The notes: generated by a model from the letters alone, not told the origin. A stretch of DNA of 64,000 nucleotides from Salinigranum rubrum (GCF_002906575.1 NZ_CP026310.1:173004-237003), one strand, 5' to 3'; counted from the first letter of the stretch, positions 1 to 9,354 are shown. Numbers and translations are program-made.

Positions 1-518
1 TCGCGTCCACTCGCGCGGTTGGAACCCGGACCATCGAGTGGTGTGGCCGTTCCGACACACTAGATGTCGGGAATGCCGAGCAGTTCGCACAGATGGTGCT
101 CCCTCGGTGAGCGACAGGTGACCCACGTCGTACGGAGGTCCCTTCGCCTGCGCGACCAAGTTGGACGATTCATACCGCGGTACTGCAGTGCGGGAACACT
201 TTCTCGCGGGATCTGTTGGTAGTCTGGGACCACCACTGGTCGAACCGAGAACCGTCGGCACGGATAGTCATCAGTATCTCGAGACCGTCAGTTGTGTTGC
301 GGCCAACCGGAGATGTCTGGTCAGTCTCTTGTGTGCACTGCGCTTCCTATACGAATGTCTTCGAGATAGCCCACCAGCGCTCTTCGTCCTTCACGACGAC
401 GACGAACAGCCATGACCCATAGTTGGGTGTTCACGCCTGTATCGACCGTGTCACGACACCTCTATGGGATGTGGTGACGGAAATCATTAAGTGATGGTAG
501 AACAGTTACAGGTTTGGA
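1..518. other. No recognisable gene
   Basis: Short open frames exist on both strands (for example 161-415), but none has a recognisable motif, a good start context or acidic haloarchaeal composition. The last 40 bases hold an AT-rich stretch around 484-492 (cattaagtg) about 28 bp before the ATG at 519. That spacing fits an archaeal TATA box for a nearly leaderless transcript of the dioxygenase operon. The rest could be a decayed gene. Confidence 0.4.
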
Positions 519-1891
519 ATGGCGACTAATAATAGCCAATCTGAGGGTGGAGAGACGTCGCGAAGTCGCGCGCTAGGTCTCATCGACCGGATGCGAGAAA
601 CCCTCGAAGACGGTGAGGTACCGATGCAGATACTGAACGATGAGGCAGTTCATCAACTGGAACTCGAACGGATATTCGGACAGAACTGGGTGTATGTCGG
701 CCACGAGTCCGAGGTTCCCGAACCGGGCGACTACCGCCAACGGACCATCGGTGAGGACCCGTTCATTTTCGTCCGCGGTGAGGACGGCAAGTTCCGGGTC
801 CTGTTCAACAGCTGTCGGCACCGGGGGCGAACGTCTGCCGAGCGGAGAAGGGCAACACGTCTCACTTCCGGTGTCCGTACCACGGCTGGACGTACAAGAA
901 CACAGGCGACCTCGTCGGCGTCCCGCAGAAGGCTGCCGGTTTCGACCACCTTGACGCGGAGAAACGCGGCCTCCACGAGGCACCACACGTCGAAGAGTAC
1001 AAGGGCCTCGTATTCGCCTGTGTTGCCCCGGAGGTGGAGCCGTTGGAGGAATTCCTCGGCGGGGCGACCTGGTTCCTCGATCTGTACTTCGACCTCATCG
1101 ACATGGAGGTCATCGGCGACCCGCACCGCTGGGAGGTGGAAAACGACTGGAAGACGCCGACCGAGAATTTCTACGGGGACAACTACCACATCCCGATGGG
1201 TCACAAGTCAGCCATCGACGCCGGCGTCGGCAGCGATACGGCGACCGGCGAGAAGGAGAGCAACCTCATCGGTGTCGCGGACTGCGACGGTCACGGGTTC
1301 AGTTTCTACCAGATCGAGTCCGAGGAAGACAGCTACTGGGGTCACCCACCAGAGGTCGTGGAGACGTTCAACCACGACGCGCTGTCAGACGAACAGCACG
1401 AGGTCGCCCGGAAGTCCGGCGTGACGCTGGGAACCATCTTCCCGAACCTTTCGTTCATCTTCTTGGGCGGCCGCGACGACCCAGAGAAGGACTCCGTCGG
1501 CACGTTCCTGTTACGGAAGTGGGAGCCCCGCGGCGCAGGCAAGATGGAGGTCGTCAACTGGATTCTCGCCCCGAAAGCCGCGTCCGAGGAGTACAAGGAG
1601 CGCGTCTACGAGGTCGGTATGTCGAACTTCAGCCCCTCCGGAAACTTCGAGGTTGACGATGTCGGCATCTGGTACGGCATCGACGACGCCGCGGGCAGCG
1701 TCTTTGCTCGCCAGAACGACGACGTGAACACGCTGTTCACGATGGGTCGCGGCGAGGACCCGGCAGCGACTGTCTACGAGGACTGGGTCGGCCCCGGCAC
1801 GGCGTACCTCGAGGGGGGCATGACTGACGAGAACCAGCTCGATTTCTACCGAACCTGGCACGAGGCCATTACCTCCGACGGGGGGCTGTAG
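519..1891 (+). pseudogene. Rieske ring-hydroxylating dioxygenase alpha subunit, frameshifted
   Basis: Large subunit of an aromatic-ring dioxygenase, which normally takes electrons from a ferredoxin/reductase and inserts O2 at a mononuclear Fe(II). The first frame (519 to about 825) ends in the first half of the Rieske motif (NSCRHRG). The second half (CPYHGW, from 872) and the catalytic domain lie in another frame running to 1891. One missing base at about 821-830 explains the break; repaired, the protein is about 457 aa, normal for the family. The catalytic domain shows the Fe-binding pattern ENFYGDNYHIPMGH near 1165-1205. The stop abuts the ATG of the beta subunit at 1892. No ferredoxin or reductase gene is nearby. 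It may be a true pseudogene or a sequence error; the intact downstream operon favours a recent or artefactual change. Confidence 0.85.
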
Positions 1892-2404
1892 ATGAGCGAG
1901 ACCGTCTCGAACCCGCAGCTCCGGGCCAGGTGCGAGGAGTTCCTATACCACACGGCCGAACTCCTCGACAATCGTCAGCTCTCCGAGTGGCACGATCTCG
2001 TGACCGAGGACATCGACTACAGGGTTCCCATCCGCACGACTCGCGAGCGGTCGAACCGCACGGAATTCAGTGACTCCTCGTTCCACATGAAGGAGGACTG
2101 GGGAACCCTGGAAGTGCGGACCGAGCGCATGCAGAGCGACTTCGCGTGGTCCGAGGACCCGCCGTCGCGCACCCGCCGTCACGTAAGCAACGTCCGTATT
2201 GTCGACGACGATGGCGAGGAGGTCCGACTCAAGAACAACCTCCTCGTCTTCCGGCAGCGGGGCGACGAGACCGAACCGGAAATCCTCTCGATGGAGCGGC
2301 ACGACACGCTCCGCCGTACCGATGACGGGTTCAAGATCGCCAAACGGCTCGTCCTGCTCGACCACACCATCATCCCGACGAACACGCTCTCCATCATCCT
2401 ATGA
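1892..2404 (+). CDS. Ring-hydroxylating dioxygenase beta subunit
   Basis: A 170-aa protein of the small-subunit family (NTF2/SnoaL fold), which packs with the alpha subunit in alpha3beta3 dioxygenases. It has the typical N-terminal region (CEEFLYHTAELLDNRQLSEW) followed by DLVTEDIDYRVPIRTTRER and a later RHVSNVRIV strand, in the order expected for the family. Length is normal (about 160-190 aa). The ATG directly follows the alpha stop and the end overlaps the next gene by ATGA, so the two subunits and the following gene are probably translated together. The subunit has structural rather than catalytic residues, so substrate cannot be read from it. Confidence 0.88.
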   Translation: MSETVSNPQLRARCEEFLYHTAELLDNRQLSEWHDLVTEDIDYRVPIRTTRERSNRTEFSDSSFHMKEDWGTLEVRTERMQSDFAWSEDPPSRTRRHVSNVRIVDDDGEEVRLKNNLLVFRQRGDETEPEILSMERHDTLRRTDDGFKIAKRLVLLDHTIIPTNTLSIIL

Positions 2405-2865
2405 CAACCGATACCACAAACGACCCGACGATCACGCTCCGAGCGGACGACCAGGCGGTATCGCTCACGCGGGAACCCACACCGGCCGGCGAGCGCCTCC
2501 GCGTCGATTCGAACGGCGACACGACGCGACTCGACGCCCTCGCCCTCGAGAGTCTTACGTGGCAGGACGACGAGTTCTTTGCGGAGTTGACTGGGGAGGA
2601 ACACACCGCCGGCGAGAACGTGGAGCGAACCGACGAGTCACTCCAGATCGGCAACGAGTACACCGTCGTTCAACTGGCCGTGCTGGACACAGACGCCGGT
2701 CCACGACTCGTGATCGACTCGCCCAAGCTAGGCTACTCGTGTCAGCTCTCCGTCGCCGAACTCGCGGCACTGAGCCGACAGGAGATGGACCTGTTTTCCG
2801 ATCTCCTCCGCACCCCGCTGGGACCCGTTGACGAGGAGGACGAGCATCCGCTGTTTCACCACTAA
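2401..2865 (+). CDS. Hypothetical acidic protein in dioxygenase operon
   Basis: A 154-aa, strongly acidic protein that I do not recognise. It begins at an ATGA overlap with the dioxygenase beta gene, which argues for shared function. It has no membrane segment, no cysteine pair and no metal motif; an iron-sulfur ferredoxin role, which the dioxygenase would need, is therefore not supported. The middle (residues about 60-110) looks like beta strands (EYTVVQLAVLDTDAGPRLVI). A structural or accessory role in the operon is inference only. Confidence 0.7.
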   Translation: MTTDTTNDPTITLRADDQAVSLTREPTPAGERLRVDSNGDTTRLDALALESLTWQDDEFFAELTGEEHTAGENVERTDESLQIGNEYTVVQLAVLDTDAGPRLVIDSPKLGYSCQLSVAELAALSRQEMDLFSDLLRTPLGPVDEEDEHPLFHH

Positions 2866-2882
2866 CGTAGCCGGCTGTTTTA

Positions 2883-3764
2883 TCAGTGATCACGTGCACG
2901 CTTGATGAACGACACCGTGAGCTCTGCAACCCGTCGTTCGTTGCCCGTGAAAAAATGGTCAGCGGCGATGGGCTCGACCTCGACGAGCGGACTCGCGGTA
3001 GCCGTCTCGGCAATCTCCTCCGCTTCGGTCGGCGTGACGTTCCGATCCGAGGAGTGCGGCACGAGCAGGATTGGAATCTTAATGTCGGGCGTCCAATCGA
3101 CGGTCGCACACTTGCTCTCCGGAGAGCGGTACGACAGGAACGACGCAGCCGTCATCGGGATGTACTCGATCTCATCCCCGACAGGCCGTGGGAGGGCGAC
3201 GATTTCGTTGCCACGCCCCGCCTCGACGAGGTTCCGAGCTCGCTGGACGAACGTCTCGTACGCCTGGTCTGGATCATCGGAGATCGCCGCGAAGTAGCCT
3301 CTGGTTGACCGCTCACGGATGTCGGCGAACGGTGCCGCGAGGACGACAGCATCCACGTCTGGGTCGTTGCGCAGCCCCTGGTAGTATGCGGCTTCGGTCG
3401 CACCGAGGCTCCGACCCCAGATGACGATTTCCTCACAGCCCTGTTCGGTCAGTCGTTCGACCGCTCCGCGAATATCGCGATCTACCTCGGCGAAGTCGGA
3501 CGTCTCGTACAGTTTCCCACTGTTTCGCTTGTTGATCGTGAGACACCGCATGCCCGCCCGGGCGAGCGGGTAGGCGACGGGCGAGATGCCGCCGCCGAGT
3601 GCGAACCCCCGAAGACCGTGGAGAAACACGGCCCCGGTCTGTCGCCCATCGAACGTGGTCTGTTCGCTCGTCATCTCGAATCCGTCGAACTGACGGCCGT
3701 CCTCGCTTTTGTAGTTGATCGCGCGCAGTTGAATGTCGTCTGGTGTCGGCTTCATTACAGGCAT
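2883..3764 (-). CDS. Alpha/beta-fold hydrolase
   Basis: A 293-aa hydrolase convergent with the dioxygenase operon. It has the oxyanion region FLHGLRGFALGGG, the nucleophile elbow IWGRSLGATEA (G-x-S-x-G), an acid on a strand before RNVTPTEAEE, and a C-terminal DHFFTGNE with the likely catalytic His. The order and spacing match serine hydrolases of the BAAT/dipeptidyl-peptidase-like group. A start at residue 4 (3755) is also possible. In the nicotinate pathway the deformylase acting after 2,5-dihydroxypyridine cleavage is an alpha/beta hydrolase (NicD). That role would fit the ring-cleavage homologue at 5581, but it is a guess from context; an ester or amide hydrolase is the safe call. Confidence 0.82.
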   Translation of the reverse strand: MPVMKPTPDDIQLRAINYKSEDGRQFDGFEMTSEQTTFDGRQTGAVFLHGLRGFALGGGISPVAYPLARAGMRCLTINKRNSGKLYETSDFAEVDRDIRGAVERLTEQGCEEIVIWGRSLGATEAAYYQGLRNDPDVDAVVLAAPFADIRERSTRGYFAAISDDPDQAYETFVQRARNLVEAGRGNEIVALPRPVGDEIEYIPMTAASFLSYRSPESKCATVDWTPDIKIPILLVPHSSDRNVTPTEAEEIAETATASPLVEVEPIAADHFFTGNERRVAELTVSFIKRARDH

Positions 3765-3814
3765 TGGTAAGTCGTGAATAGCGTGGTGATGCTAAATACT
3801 GTTGTTTGTCGTCG

Positions 3815-5476
3815 CTACCAGATTTTCCGTGAGACGTACTCGGCTTTGGGGTCGGTGACGATGTCGAGGACGACGTGCTCGTCGGCCGCGAGCGCTTCTT
3901 CGAGCGCCGGGCGGACCTCCGAGGGGTTCTCGACGCGGATTCCCCGGGCGCCGAAGCCGTCGGCAATCGCTGCGATGTTCGTCTGCGGGATGTCCGTTCC
4001 AACGGAATCGTAGCCGCTGTTCCGCTGGTAGTTCCAGATCATCCCGTATTTTGAGTCGTTCATCACGATGGTGACGGCGTCGGTGGCCGTCTCAACCGCC
4101 GTTGCAAGTTCCATGTTGCACATGAGGAATCCACCGTCACCGATGAGATTGACGACCTGTCTCTCGGGGTCAACGAGTTTCGCCGTGTTCCCGGCCGGAA
4201 TCGGGAACCCCATCGAGTCGTACAGCCGTGAGTGCTGGAACGAGTTCGGCGCCCGGTACTCGAACGCGTCGTTCGGCCAGGCACCCCCGGCGGCTCCCGC
4301 GTCGCCGGTGATAACGATGTCGTCGTCGGCAGCGTCACGAAGCTCGGTCATGATAAGAAGCGGGTGAATCGGCGTCTGGTCGCGAATCTCGTCGAGATAC
4401 GCGTCCGTGTCGACCGCGACGCGTTCCATCTCCGCGGCGACAGTCTCGCGGTACGAGCTATCGGTCGATCCGTCCCCAGTTTCGATATGTTCTCCCGTGG
4501 CTTTGAGAATCCCATCGAGTTCCCCGGCAACAACAGAGTTCGCCTGCGTCTGGGGATGCTCTCGGGCCCCCGCGTGGAAATACACGATCTCCGTGTCGAG
4601 ACCGGTCCGATCGCCGAGGATGGCTGCTTCGTGCGAACTCGGGCGGACACCAATTGAGAGCACAGCGTCGGCGTCTGCGAGTGCACGGGTCGCCGCGGGG
4701 TGGTCCGCCATGCCGACCGTTCCCGCGAACAGTTCGTGGTCGTTCGGGAAGGAGTCCGGATAGTGCCGTGGACAAACCACGGGGCAGTCGAGTTGCTCTG
4801 CGATAGTGACCACCTCGTCCCACGCGAACGCTCGCAGAACGCCCTTGCCAACGTACAGGGCGCGGTGCGTCGTGTCGAATAACGGGCTGAGTGCGTCACC
4901 AACCGCGTCCGCGGTCGGGGGGGCGTCCTCCTGCCGTGTCAGTCTAAAGGGCGGATCTGTGATGTCGACTTCCTCCATGAGAATCGTTTCGTCGATGCCG
5001 ATGAAAACCGGTCCCGGTCGCCCGCTCATTGCGATATCGAACGCGCGATCGACGACCTCGGGCAGCAGATCCGGATCGTGGACCTGTGTACTCCACTTTG
5101 TGGCTGGCTTGAACGCCTTTTCGAGGAAATGCTGGTCGTCGACGCCGTGGAGCGCTTCGGTTGGAGCGTCTTCCGGAAGGACAGCGCTGATGCAGACCAT
5201 CGGGGACGCGGCGGTGTAGGCCTGTGCGACACCGGTCAGCGCGTTCGTCCCACCGGGGCCCGCGACGGTAATCGCGACGCCAGGATCGCCTGTGAGACGC
5301 CCGTACGTATCAGCCATGACGGCGGCATTGTATTCGTGACGTGCAGTGACGACAGAGACGTCACGCTGGTCGAGACCGTTGACGAGACTAACAGTCTGGT
5401 TGCCTGCGAGAGTGTAGACCTCCGAGACGCTGTTATCGACTAGAAGCTGTGCTACAGTATCTCCTCCAGTTGTCAT
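3815..5476 (-). CDS. ThDP-dependent enzyme, acetolactate synthase/decarboxylase type
   Basis: A 553-aa protein with the three-domain ThDP fold: N-terminal Pyr domain with the catalytic Glu in the VVTARHEYNAAVMAD context, a central Rossmann-like domain, and a C-terminal PP domain with the GDGGFLMCNMELATA metal-diphosphate motif ending in MNDSKYG. Relatives include acetolactate synthase, benzoylformate decarboxylase and benzaldehyde lyase; substrate cannot be assigned. I chose the ATG at 5476 because an inverted repeat lies between it and an upstream in-frame ATG at 5500, and an AT-rich TATA-like element (ataataaatg on the plus strand) sits about 25 bp upstream. There is no small regulatory subunit nearby, and the catabolic setting makes branched-chain biosynthesis unlikely. 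Confidence 0.87.
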   Translation of the reverse strand: MTTGGDTVAQLLVDNSVSEVYTLAGNQTVSLVNGLDQRDVSVVTARHEYNAAVMADTYGRLTGDPGVAITVAGPGGTNALTGVAQAYTAASPMVCISAVLPEDAPTEALHGVDDQHFLEKAFKPATKWSTQVHDPDLLPEVVDRAFDIAMSGRPGPVFIGIDETILMEEVDITDPPFRLTRQEDAPPTADAVGDALSPLFDTTHRALYVGKGVLRAFAWDEVVTIAEQLDCPVVCPRHYPDSFPNDHELFAGTVGMADHPAATRALADADAVLSIGVRPSSHEAAILGDRTGLDTEIVYFHAGAREHPQTQANSVVAGELDGILKATGEHIETGDGSTDSSYRETVAAEMERVAVDTDAYLDEIRDQTPIHPLLIMTELRDAADDDIVITGDAGAAGGAWPNDAFEYRAPNSFQHSRLYDSMGFPIPAGNTAKLVDPERQVVNLIGDGGFLMCNMELATAVETATDAVTIVMNDSKYGMIWNYQRNSGYDSVGTDIPQTNIAAIADGFGARGIRVENPSEVRPALEEALAADEHVVLDIVTDPKAEYVSRKIW

Positions 5477-5480
5477 GTAT

Positions 5481-5495
5481 AGCCAACGTTTGGCT
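5481..5495. promoter_or_regulatory. Inverted repeat at start of ThDP gene
   Basis: AGCCAA-CGT-TTGGCT is a perfect 6-bp inverted repeat with a 3-bp spacer. It lies between the TATA-like box and the ATG at 5476, where a bound protein would block initiation. It is a plausible operator, perhaps for the cluster's IclR protein, though the palindromes before the iclR gene have a different sequence. Confidence 0.45.
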
Positions 5496-5580
5496 TCCAT
5501 AATAAATGTTTCTTTGGAAAAAACCCCGAAACAAGGATAGCGTCTACACTACTCGCGGGCGAGCCGGCGGGGGACGCACA

Positions 5581-6633
5581 TCAGTCGACGAGGTCGCCGT
5601 CCTCGACGACTGTCTCGCCGTCGAGTGTGACCGTACAGCCCTTTTGCGCGATGTCGTAGTGACACGGCGTGTACCGCTCCTGGTGGGTGTTCGGCCCCGT
5701 ACTCCAGAGCATGTTGCCGGACCAGACACGGCCTTCACTCGCACTGACACCAGTTTCGTCGGGTTTCCGGTCATGGATCGCCATGTTGTAGAACCGTCCG
5801 TTCTTGTTGAGTCCCCAGCCGAAGTGGCTCGTCGCGAACACGTCACGGTCGTCGTAGCTCCCCATGTGTCCACGCATCAGTTCGGCGTCGCCACCCTCAC
5901 CGTTGATTTCGACGATGTAGCTGTCTTCGACGACGCACTCGACCGGCGCATCGTAGTAGTCAGCGAACGGAACAACGTTGTAGTCGCCCGGTCCGATGAC
6001 TATTGTCCCGTTGACGTTTGTCGGGTAGTTCGACACCATGTTCTGGCCCCAGACGTCCCACTTCCCGGGTTCGTCGACGAACCCGTAGGAAGCAAACGCT
6101 GTATCGGGTTCGACCTCCATCGTGAGATCGGTCCCGTGGGACGACGTGATGCGCATCTCGTCGGCAGCAGCAAGTCGCTCGCTCGCTGCTGTCACCCGTG
6201 CTTTGACCTCCGCTGCCTCCTCGCTCGTCCAGGGCATCAGGCGCCGAAGCACGAACGGTTCGCGTGCACCGACCCGAAGGATACGCGTCCCCGCGTTTCT
6301 GATCGCGGTCCGCTCGGGAACGTGGATGAACCCTTCGAGCGTAAAGTCGAACACCAGATCGGCGGCCTTACACGCTTCGACGGGGCCGCCGGGCAGTCGC
6401 AGCGTTCCGCCCTGGCCGGCGGACACCTCGGCGCCGACGGAGTTCCGACCGTACTCCGGAACCTTCACTTCGAACGCGTCCGCTCCGATATCGTGTGCGG
6501 CCGCAAAGCTCGCACCAACGAACTCACGCTTGCTCTTGACGTCTGTGACGAGTGCCACAGTCTCATCCTCGGTCACGTTGCAGTGTTCCATCTGCCGACG
6601 GAACAGCGGCACTAGTAGGCCTGCTTCTTCCAT
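5581..6633 (-). CDS. M29-family / 2,5-dihydroxypyridine 5,6-dioxygenase-like metalloenzyme
   Basis: A 350-aa protein of the family that joins M29 aminopeptidase-like proteins with NicX, the Fe(II) enzyme that opens 2,5-dihydroxypyridine. From the ATG at 6633 it starts MEEAGLLVPLFRRQME, as relatives do. A TTG-initiated 365-aa form from 6678 is possible. Candidate metal ligands are H270 in SHFGWG and H325/D327 in CHYDIA, the H...H-x-D pattern of NicX. Divergent from the aspartate-dehydrogenase gene across an AT-rich promoter region (6679-6792). With a Rieske dioxygenase and IclR in the cluster, ring cleavage of an N-heteroaromatic is a reasonable inference; a peptidase cannot be excluded. Confidence 0.75.
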   Translation of the reverse strand: MEEAGLLVPLFRRQMEHCNVTEDETVALVTDVKSKREFVGASFAAAHDIGADAFEVKVPEYGRNSVGAEVSAGQGGTLRLPGGPVEACKAADLVFDFTLEGFIHVPERTAIRNAGTRILRVGAREPFVLRRLMPWTSEEAAEVKARVTAASERLAAADEMRITSSHGTDLTMEVEPDTAFASYGFVDEPGKWDVWGQNMVSNYPTNVNGTIVIGPGDYNVVPFADYYDAPVECVVEDSYIVEINGEGGDAELMRGHMGSYDDRDVFATSHFGWGLNKNGRFYNMAIHDRKPDETGVSASEGRVWSGNMLWSTGPNTHQERYTPCHYDIAQKGCTVTLDGETVVEDGDLVD

Positions 6634-6678
6634 GTTGCCAGCTGATTGTTTCGGAGCCAGTATGATAACGTTTTCCAA

Positions 6679-6792
6679 TTCTATAAATTTATTGATATAT
6701 AACTGCGCTTTGGACTACCCTTTCGTTCACAGAAGTCAGAAGAGCCCGTGATAGCCGAATCCTTTTTCAATAGGTGTAACAGTATCAGCAGT
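6679..6792. promoter_or_regulatory. Divergent promoter region
   Basis: AT-rich interval between divergent genes. The sequence around 6681-6702 (ctataaatttattgatatata) contains TATA-like elements usable on either strand. A second AT-rich patch at about 6762-6770 (cctttttcaa) lies some 25 bp before the ATG at 6793. Confidence 0.5.
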
Positions 6793-7614
6793 ATGCCGCG
6801 AACAGTAGCCTTGCTCGGATTCGGGACTATCGGTCAGGAAATTGCCCGCGCGATCGACGATGGGACGATCAGTTCGTCTCTGGGTGCTATCTACGACAAT
6901 CAGCCGGACCGCGTCGAAGAACGGATTCGACAGTTCTCGGTGGAGCCACGGATCGTCACGGAGATGCACCAGTTGACAGCCTCGGCAGACCTCATCGTCG
7001 AAGCAGCGGGACAGTCTGCAGTCAAGGAGTACGCCGTATCCGTGCTCGAATCCGGCTGTGACCTCATGCTGCTCAGCGTCGGCGCACTCGCGGATGCCGA
7101 CCTCTGGAAGCACCTGTCGACGACTGCCGAACGGACCGGAGCGTCGATCTACGCCCCCTCAGGTGCTATTGCGGGAATCGACGCGATCAAAGCCGCTTCT
7201 CGTGTCGGTGCACTTGACTCGGTGTCGCTGACAACCATAAAGAACCCGAGCTCATTCGAAGGGGCGCCCTACCTCGACACGCTTGATTATCAAGTCCAGT
7301 CGTTGAGCGAGCCGAGGGTCGTATTCGAGGGGACCGCCACCGATGCTGCGGCAGCTTTTCCCTCGAACATCAACGTCGCTGTCATCCTGAGTCTCGCGGG
7401 ACTCGGAACGGACCGGACGAGGGTTCGCATCGTCGCTGACCCCAACGAAAAAAGTAACGTGCACCAGCTCGACGCTACCGGCAGGACTGGTACGATTGAG
7501 ACGACAGTTCGAAACGTACCTTCACCGAACAATCCTAAGACGAGCTATCTCGCTCCGGGCTCTGTCATCGAGAAACTGCAGGACTTGGAATCGACTTTCC
7601 ACATCGGAACATAA
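6793..7614 (+). CDS. L-aspartate dehydrogenase family protein
   Basis: A 273-aa NAD(P)-dependent dehydrogenase with an N-terminal Rossmann motif VALLGFGTIGQEIA (GxGxxG) and the family pattern DLIVEAAGQSAVKEYA, then YAPSGAIAGIDAIKAA. This order matches NadX-type aspartate dehydrogenase (L-aspartate + NAD(P)+ to oxaloacetate/iminoaspartate and ammonia). An upstream in-frame start at 6748 is less likely because the Rossmann strand begins directly after 6793. No nadA or nadC is adjacent, so NAD synthesis is not indicated. In this catabolic cluster it may release or capture ammonia, or reduce an imine product; that is inference. Confidence 0.83.
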   Translation: MPRTVALLGFGTIGQEIARAIDDGTISSSLGAIYDNQPDRVEERIRQFSVEPRIVTEMHQLTASADLIVEAAGQSAVKEYAVSVLESGCDLMLLSVGALADADLWKHLSTTAERTGASIYAPSGAIAGIDAIKAASRVGALDSVSLTTIKNPSSFEGAPYLDTLDYQVQSLSEPRVVFEGTATDAAAAFPSNINVAVILSLAGLGTDRTRVRIVADPNEKSNVHQLDATGRTGTIETTVRNVPSPNNPKTSYLAPGSVIEKLQDLESTFHIGT

Positions 7615-7620
7615 CGACTC

Positions 7621-8493
7621 ATGTCGGAAGTGATTGTCCCGATGGCACTTGCCCTCGGGACTGCGATTACGTTCGCATTGTCCGCGGTGCTCGTTAGGGT
7701 CGGCGTCGAGAAATCCACACCCCTGTCTGCGTTGTTCGTCACACTATCGGTCAACCTCGTCGTACTGTGGACGCTCAGCTGGGTCCGATACGAGGTGTCC
7801 TTCGACGTCTGGAACTGGCGGCACTTCGTCATTGCAGGGTTGTTCGCGCCGGTTCTCGGACGTCTCTGCAACTATACCGGTATTCAGCGGCTCGGCGTTA
7901 ATCTCAGTGTCCCGATTAGCAACGCGAATCCCATGGTCGCCGTCGTCTTGGCGTTCGTCTTTCTCGGTGAAGCGCTCTCTCCATTCGGGCTTGTCGGTGC
8001 AGCAGGCGCAATCGCCGGGGGGATGCTTCTCGGGACGGTCCGCGGAGGCGAGAGATACACCGTCAACCGACGCGATTTCGTCTTTCCAGTCCTTGCCGCG
8101 ATGCTTTTCGGGGGCGCACAGGTACTCCGGAAGGTCGGATTGGACCTCGTCGCCGCTCCGGCAGTAGGGGCTGCGGTCAACACGACAACATCGTGGGCAC
8201 TCGTGGTCATCTATCTCACGCTCACCGGAAACTACCGGCAGCTCGAGCTACGAAATGGGGTCGGACTCTTCGTGCTCTCGGGCCTTGCATCGAGTACGGG
8301 CATCGTCTTCTTGTACATGGCACTCCAGGGTGCACCGGTCGTTCTCGTTGCCCCCATATTGAACGCTTCACCGCTGTTCGCACTCGTGCTCTCGGCTGTA
8401 TTCACCCGTGAGCTAGAGATGTTCACGCCCCGCGTCACAGTCGGGACCGTACTCGTCGTCGCTGGGATCACTGCACTTGTGCTCGCGAGCTGA
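7621..8493 (+). CDS. EamA/DMT-family transporter
   Basis: A 290-aa membrane protein with about ten predicted hydrophobic segments arranged as two five-helix halves, as in the drug/metabolite transporter (EamA) family. Recognisable features include NPMVAVVLAFVFLGEALSPF in the first half and APILNASPLFALVLSAVFTRE in the second. It starts six bases after the aspartate-dehydrogenase gene, so the two are likely co-transcribed. It may move the substrate or a product of the pathway across the cell membrane; direction and substrate are unknown. Confidence 0.85.
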   Translation: MSEVIVPMALALGTAITFALSAVLVRVGVEKSTPLSALFVTLSVNLVVLWTLSWVRYEVSFDVWNWRHFVIAGLFAPVLGRLCNYTGIQRLGVNLSVPISNANPMVAVVLAFVFLGEALSPFGLVGAAGAIAGGMLLGTVRGGERYTVNRRDFVFPVLAAMLFGGAQVLRKVGLDLVAAPAVGAAVNTTTSWALVVIYLTLTGNYRQLELRNGVGLFVLSGLASSTGIVFLYMALQGAPVVLVAPILNASPLFALVLSAVFTRELEMFTPRVTVGTVLVVAGITALVLAS

Positions 8494-8578
8494 GCAGTCG
8501 GGTCGTACCCACACTTCGGTCGGATCAGAACAAACTCTACCGAAAACTTCATACCAGTCGGGGGATATCCTGTGAGTC

Positions 8579-9166
8579 ATGGTAGTACAAAACATGGGGC
8601 TAGACCATGTCGCTATCAAAGTCCGAGACCTCGAATCGTCAGTGGCGTTCTATCGCGACGTCATGAATATGGGAGTATCAGACCGAATCGGTGATGCGGT
8701 CGCGTTCCTGCGAACGCCGGCCGATGCCGAGGATTCACAGCACCATGAACTCAACCTCACACAGATGTCCGAAGAGGAGCTGAGTGTGCTTGAAGAACGT
8801 GGTGAGCGTGAACTCGACCTCCACGAGTTCGAACGGGACCTCCACGAGGACGGCCCGCCGATGCTGCCGGCTTCTGGTCCGATATACCATATCGCGTTCG
8901 AGGTTCCGAACTATCAAGCGATTGTCAGAGCAGCAGAGGGACTCCGTGAGCGGAACCACCCGATCTACCGAGGACCAGGGCGCCACGGACCGGGGAACAA
9001 CATCTTCCTGTACTTTCCAGATCCCGACGGCTACCCCATCGAATTGACCGCAGATATGGAAGAGGCACCGGAAGTTGGAGGAAAGAAGCCGAAGCAGTGG
9101 CCCCAGACGAAGGAGACTTGGAACGTCTGGTATCACACGCAGGACCTCGACGAACCAGAAGAATAA
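8579..9166 (+). CDS. VOC-family (glyoxalase/extradiol-type) protein
   Basis: A 195-aa vicinal-oxygen-chelate protein. Motifs are MGLDHVAIKVRDLESSVAFY at the N-terminus, HHELNLTQM, then IYHIAFEVPNYQAIVRAAE and FLYFPDPDGYPIELTADME. The potential metal ligands are the His in LDHVAIKV, the His in YHIAFEV and the Glu in IELTA. The start may instead be the ATG at 8594 (MGLDH). With a C-terminal tail of about 40 residues it is larger than simple glyoxalases and resembles catechol 2,3-dioxygenase-like proteins. In this cluster an extradiol ring-cleavage or isomerase role is possible but not shown. Confidence 0.83.
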   Translation: MVVQNMGLDHVAIKVRDLESSVAFYRDVMNMGVSDRIGDAVAFLRTPADAEDSQHHELNLTQMSEEELSVLEERGERELDLHEFERDLHEDGPPMLPASGPIYHIAFEVPNYQAIVRAAEGLRERNHPIYRGPGRHGPGNNIFLYFPDPDGYPIELTADMEEAPEVGGKKPKQWPQTKETWNVWYHTQDLDEPEE

Positions 9167-9280
9167 ACCCGCATAGACCGAACCGTCTCTCTTCACACCG
9201 TATCTCCGAACCGTTAGTTGGCGCTCAGTCCCGAAGTGAGGCGAGCAAATCGTACGACGCGGGTGCATAACCCATATGAG

Positions 9281-9306
9281 TTGGTACCAAATCGGCCGAC
9301 AGGCCG
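9281..9306. promoter_or_regulatory. Two palindromes upstream of iclR-type gene
   Basis: TTGGTACCAA (9281-9290) is a perfect 10-bp palindrome and CGGCC-GACA-GGCCG (9293-9306) a perfect 5-bp inverted repeat. They lie 50-75 bp before the regulator start at 9355, a usual position for IclR binding and autoregulation. Confidence 0.45.
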
Positions 9307-9354
9307 TTTTAACATGCAAAACATTGATTGTCTAGGCTCTTGTGTACTATTCGC

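Noticed and set aside
1..518. Transposase remnant on either strand
   Set aside because: Some reversed frames hint at transposase-like Trp/Arg-rich strings, but no block is clear enough to support a call.
5506..6615. 369-aa open frame on the plus strand
   Set aside because: Antisense to the NicX-like gene; composition is not that of a haloarchaeal protein with clear motifs.
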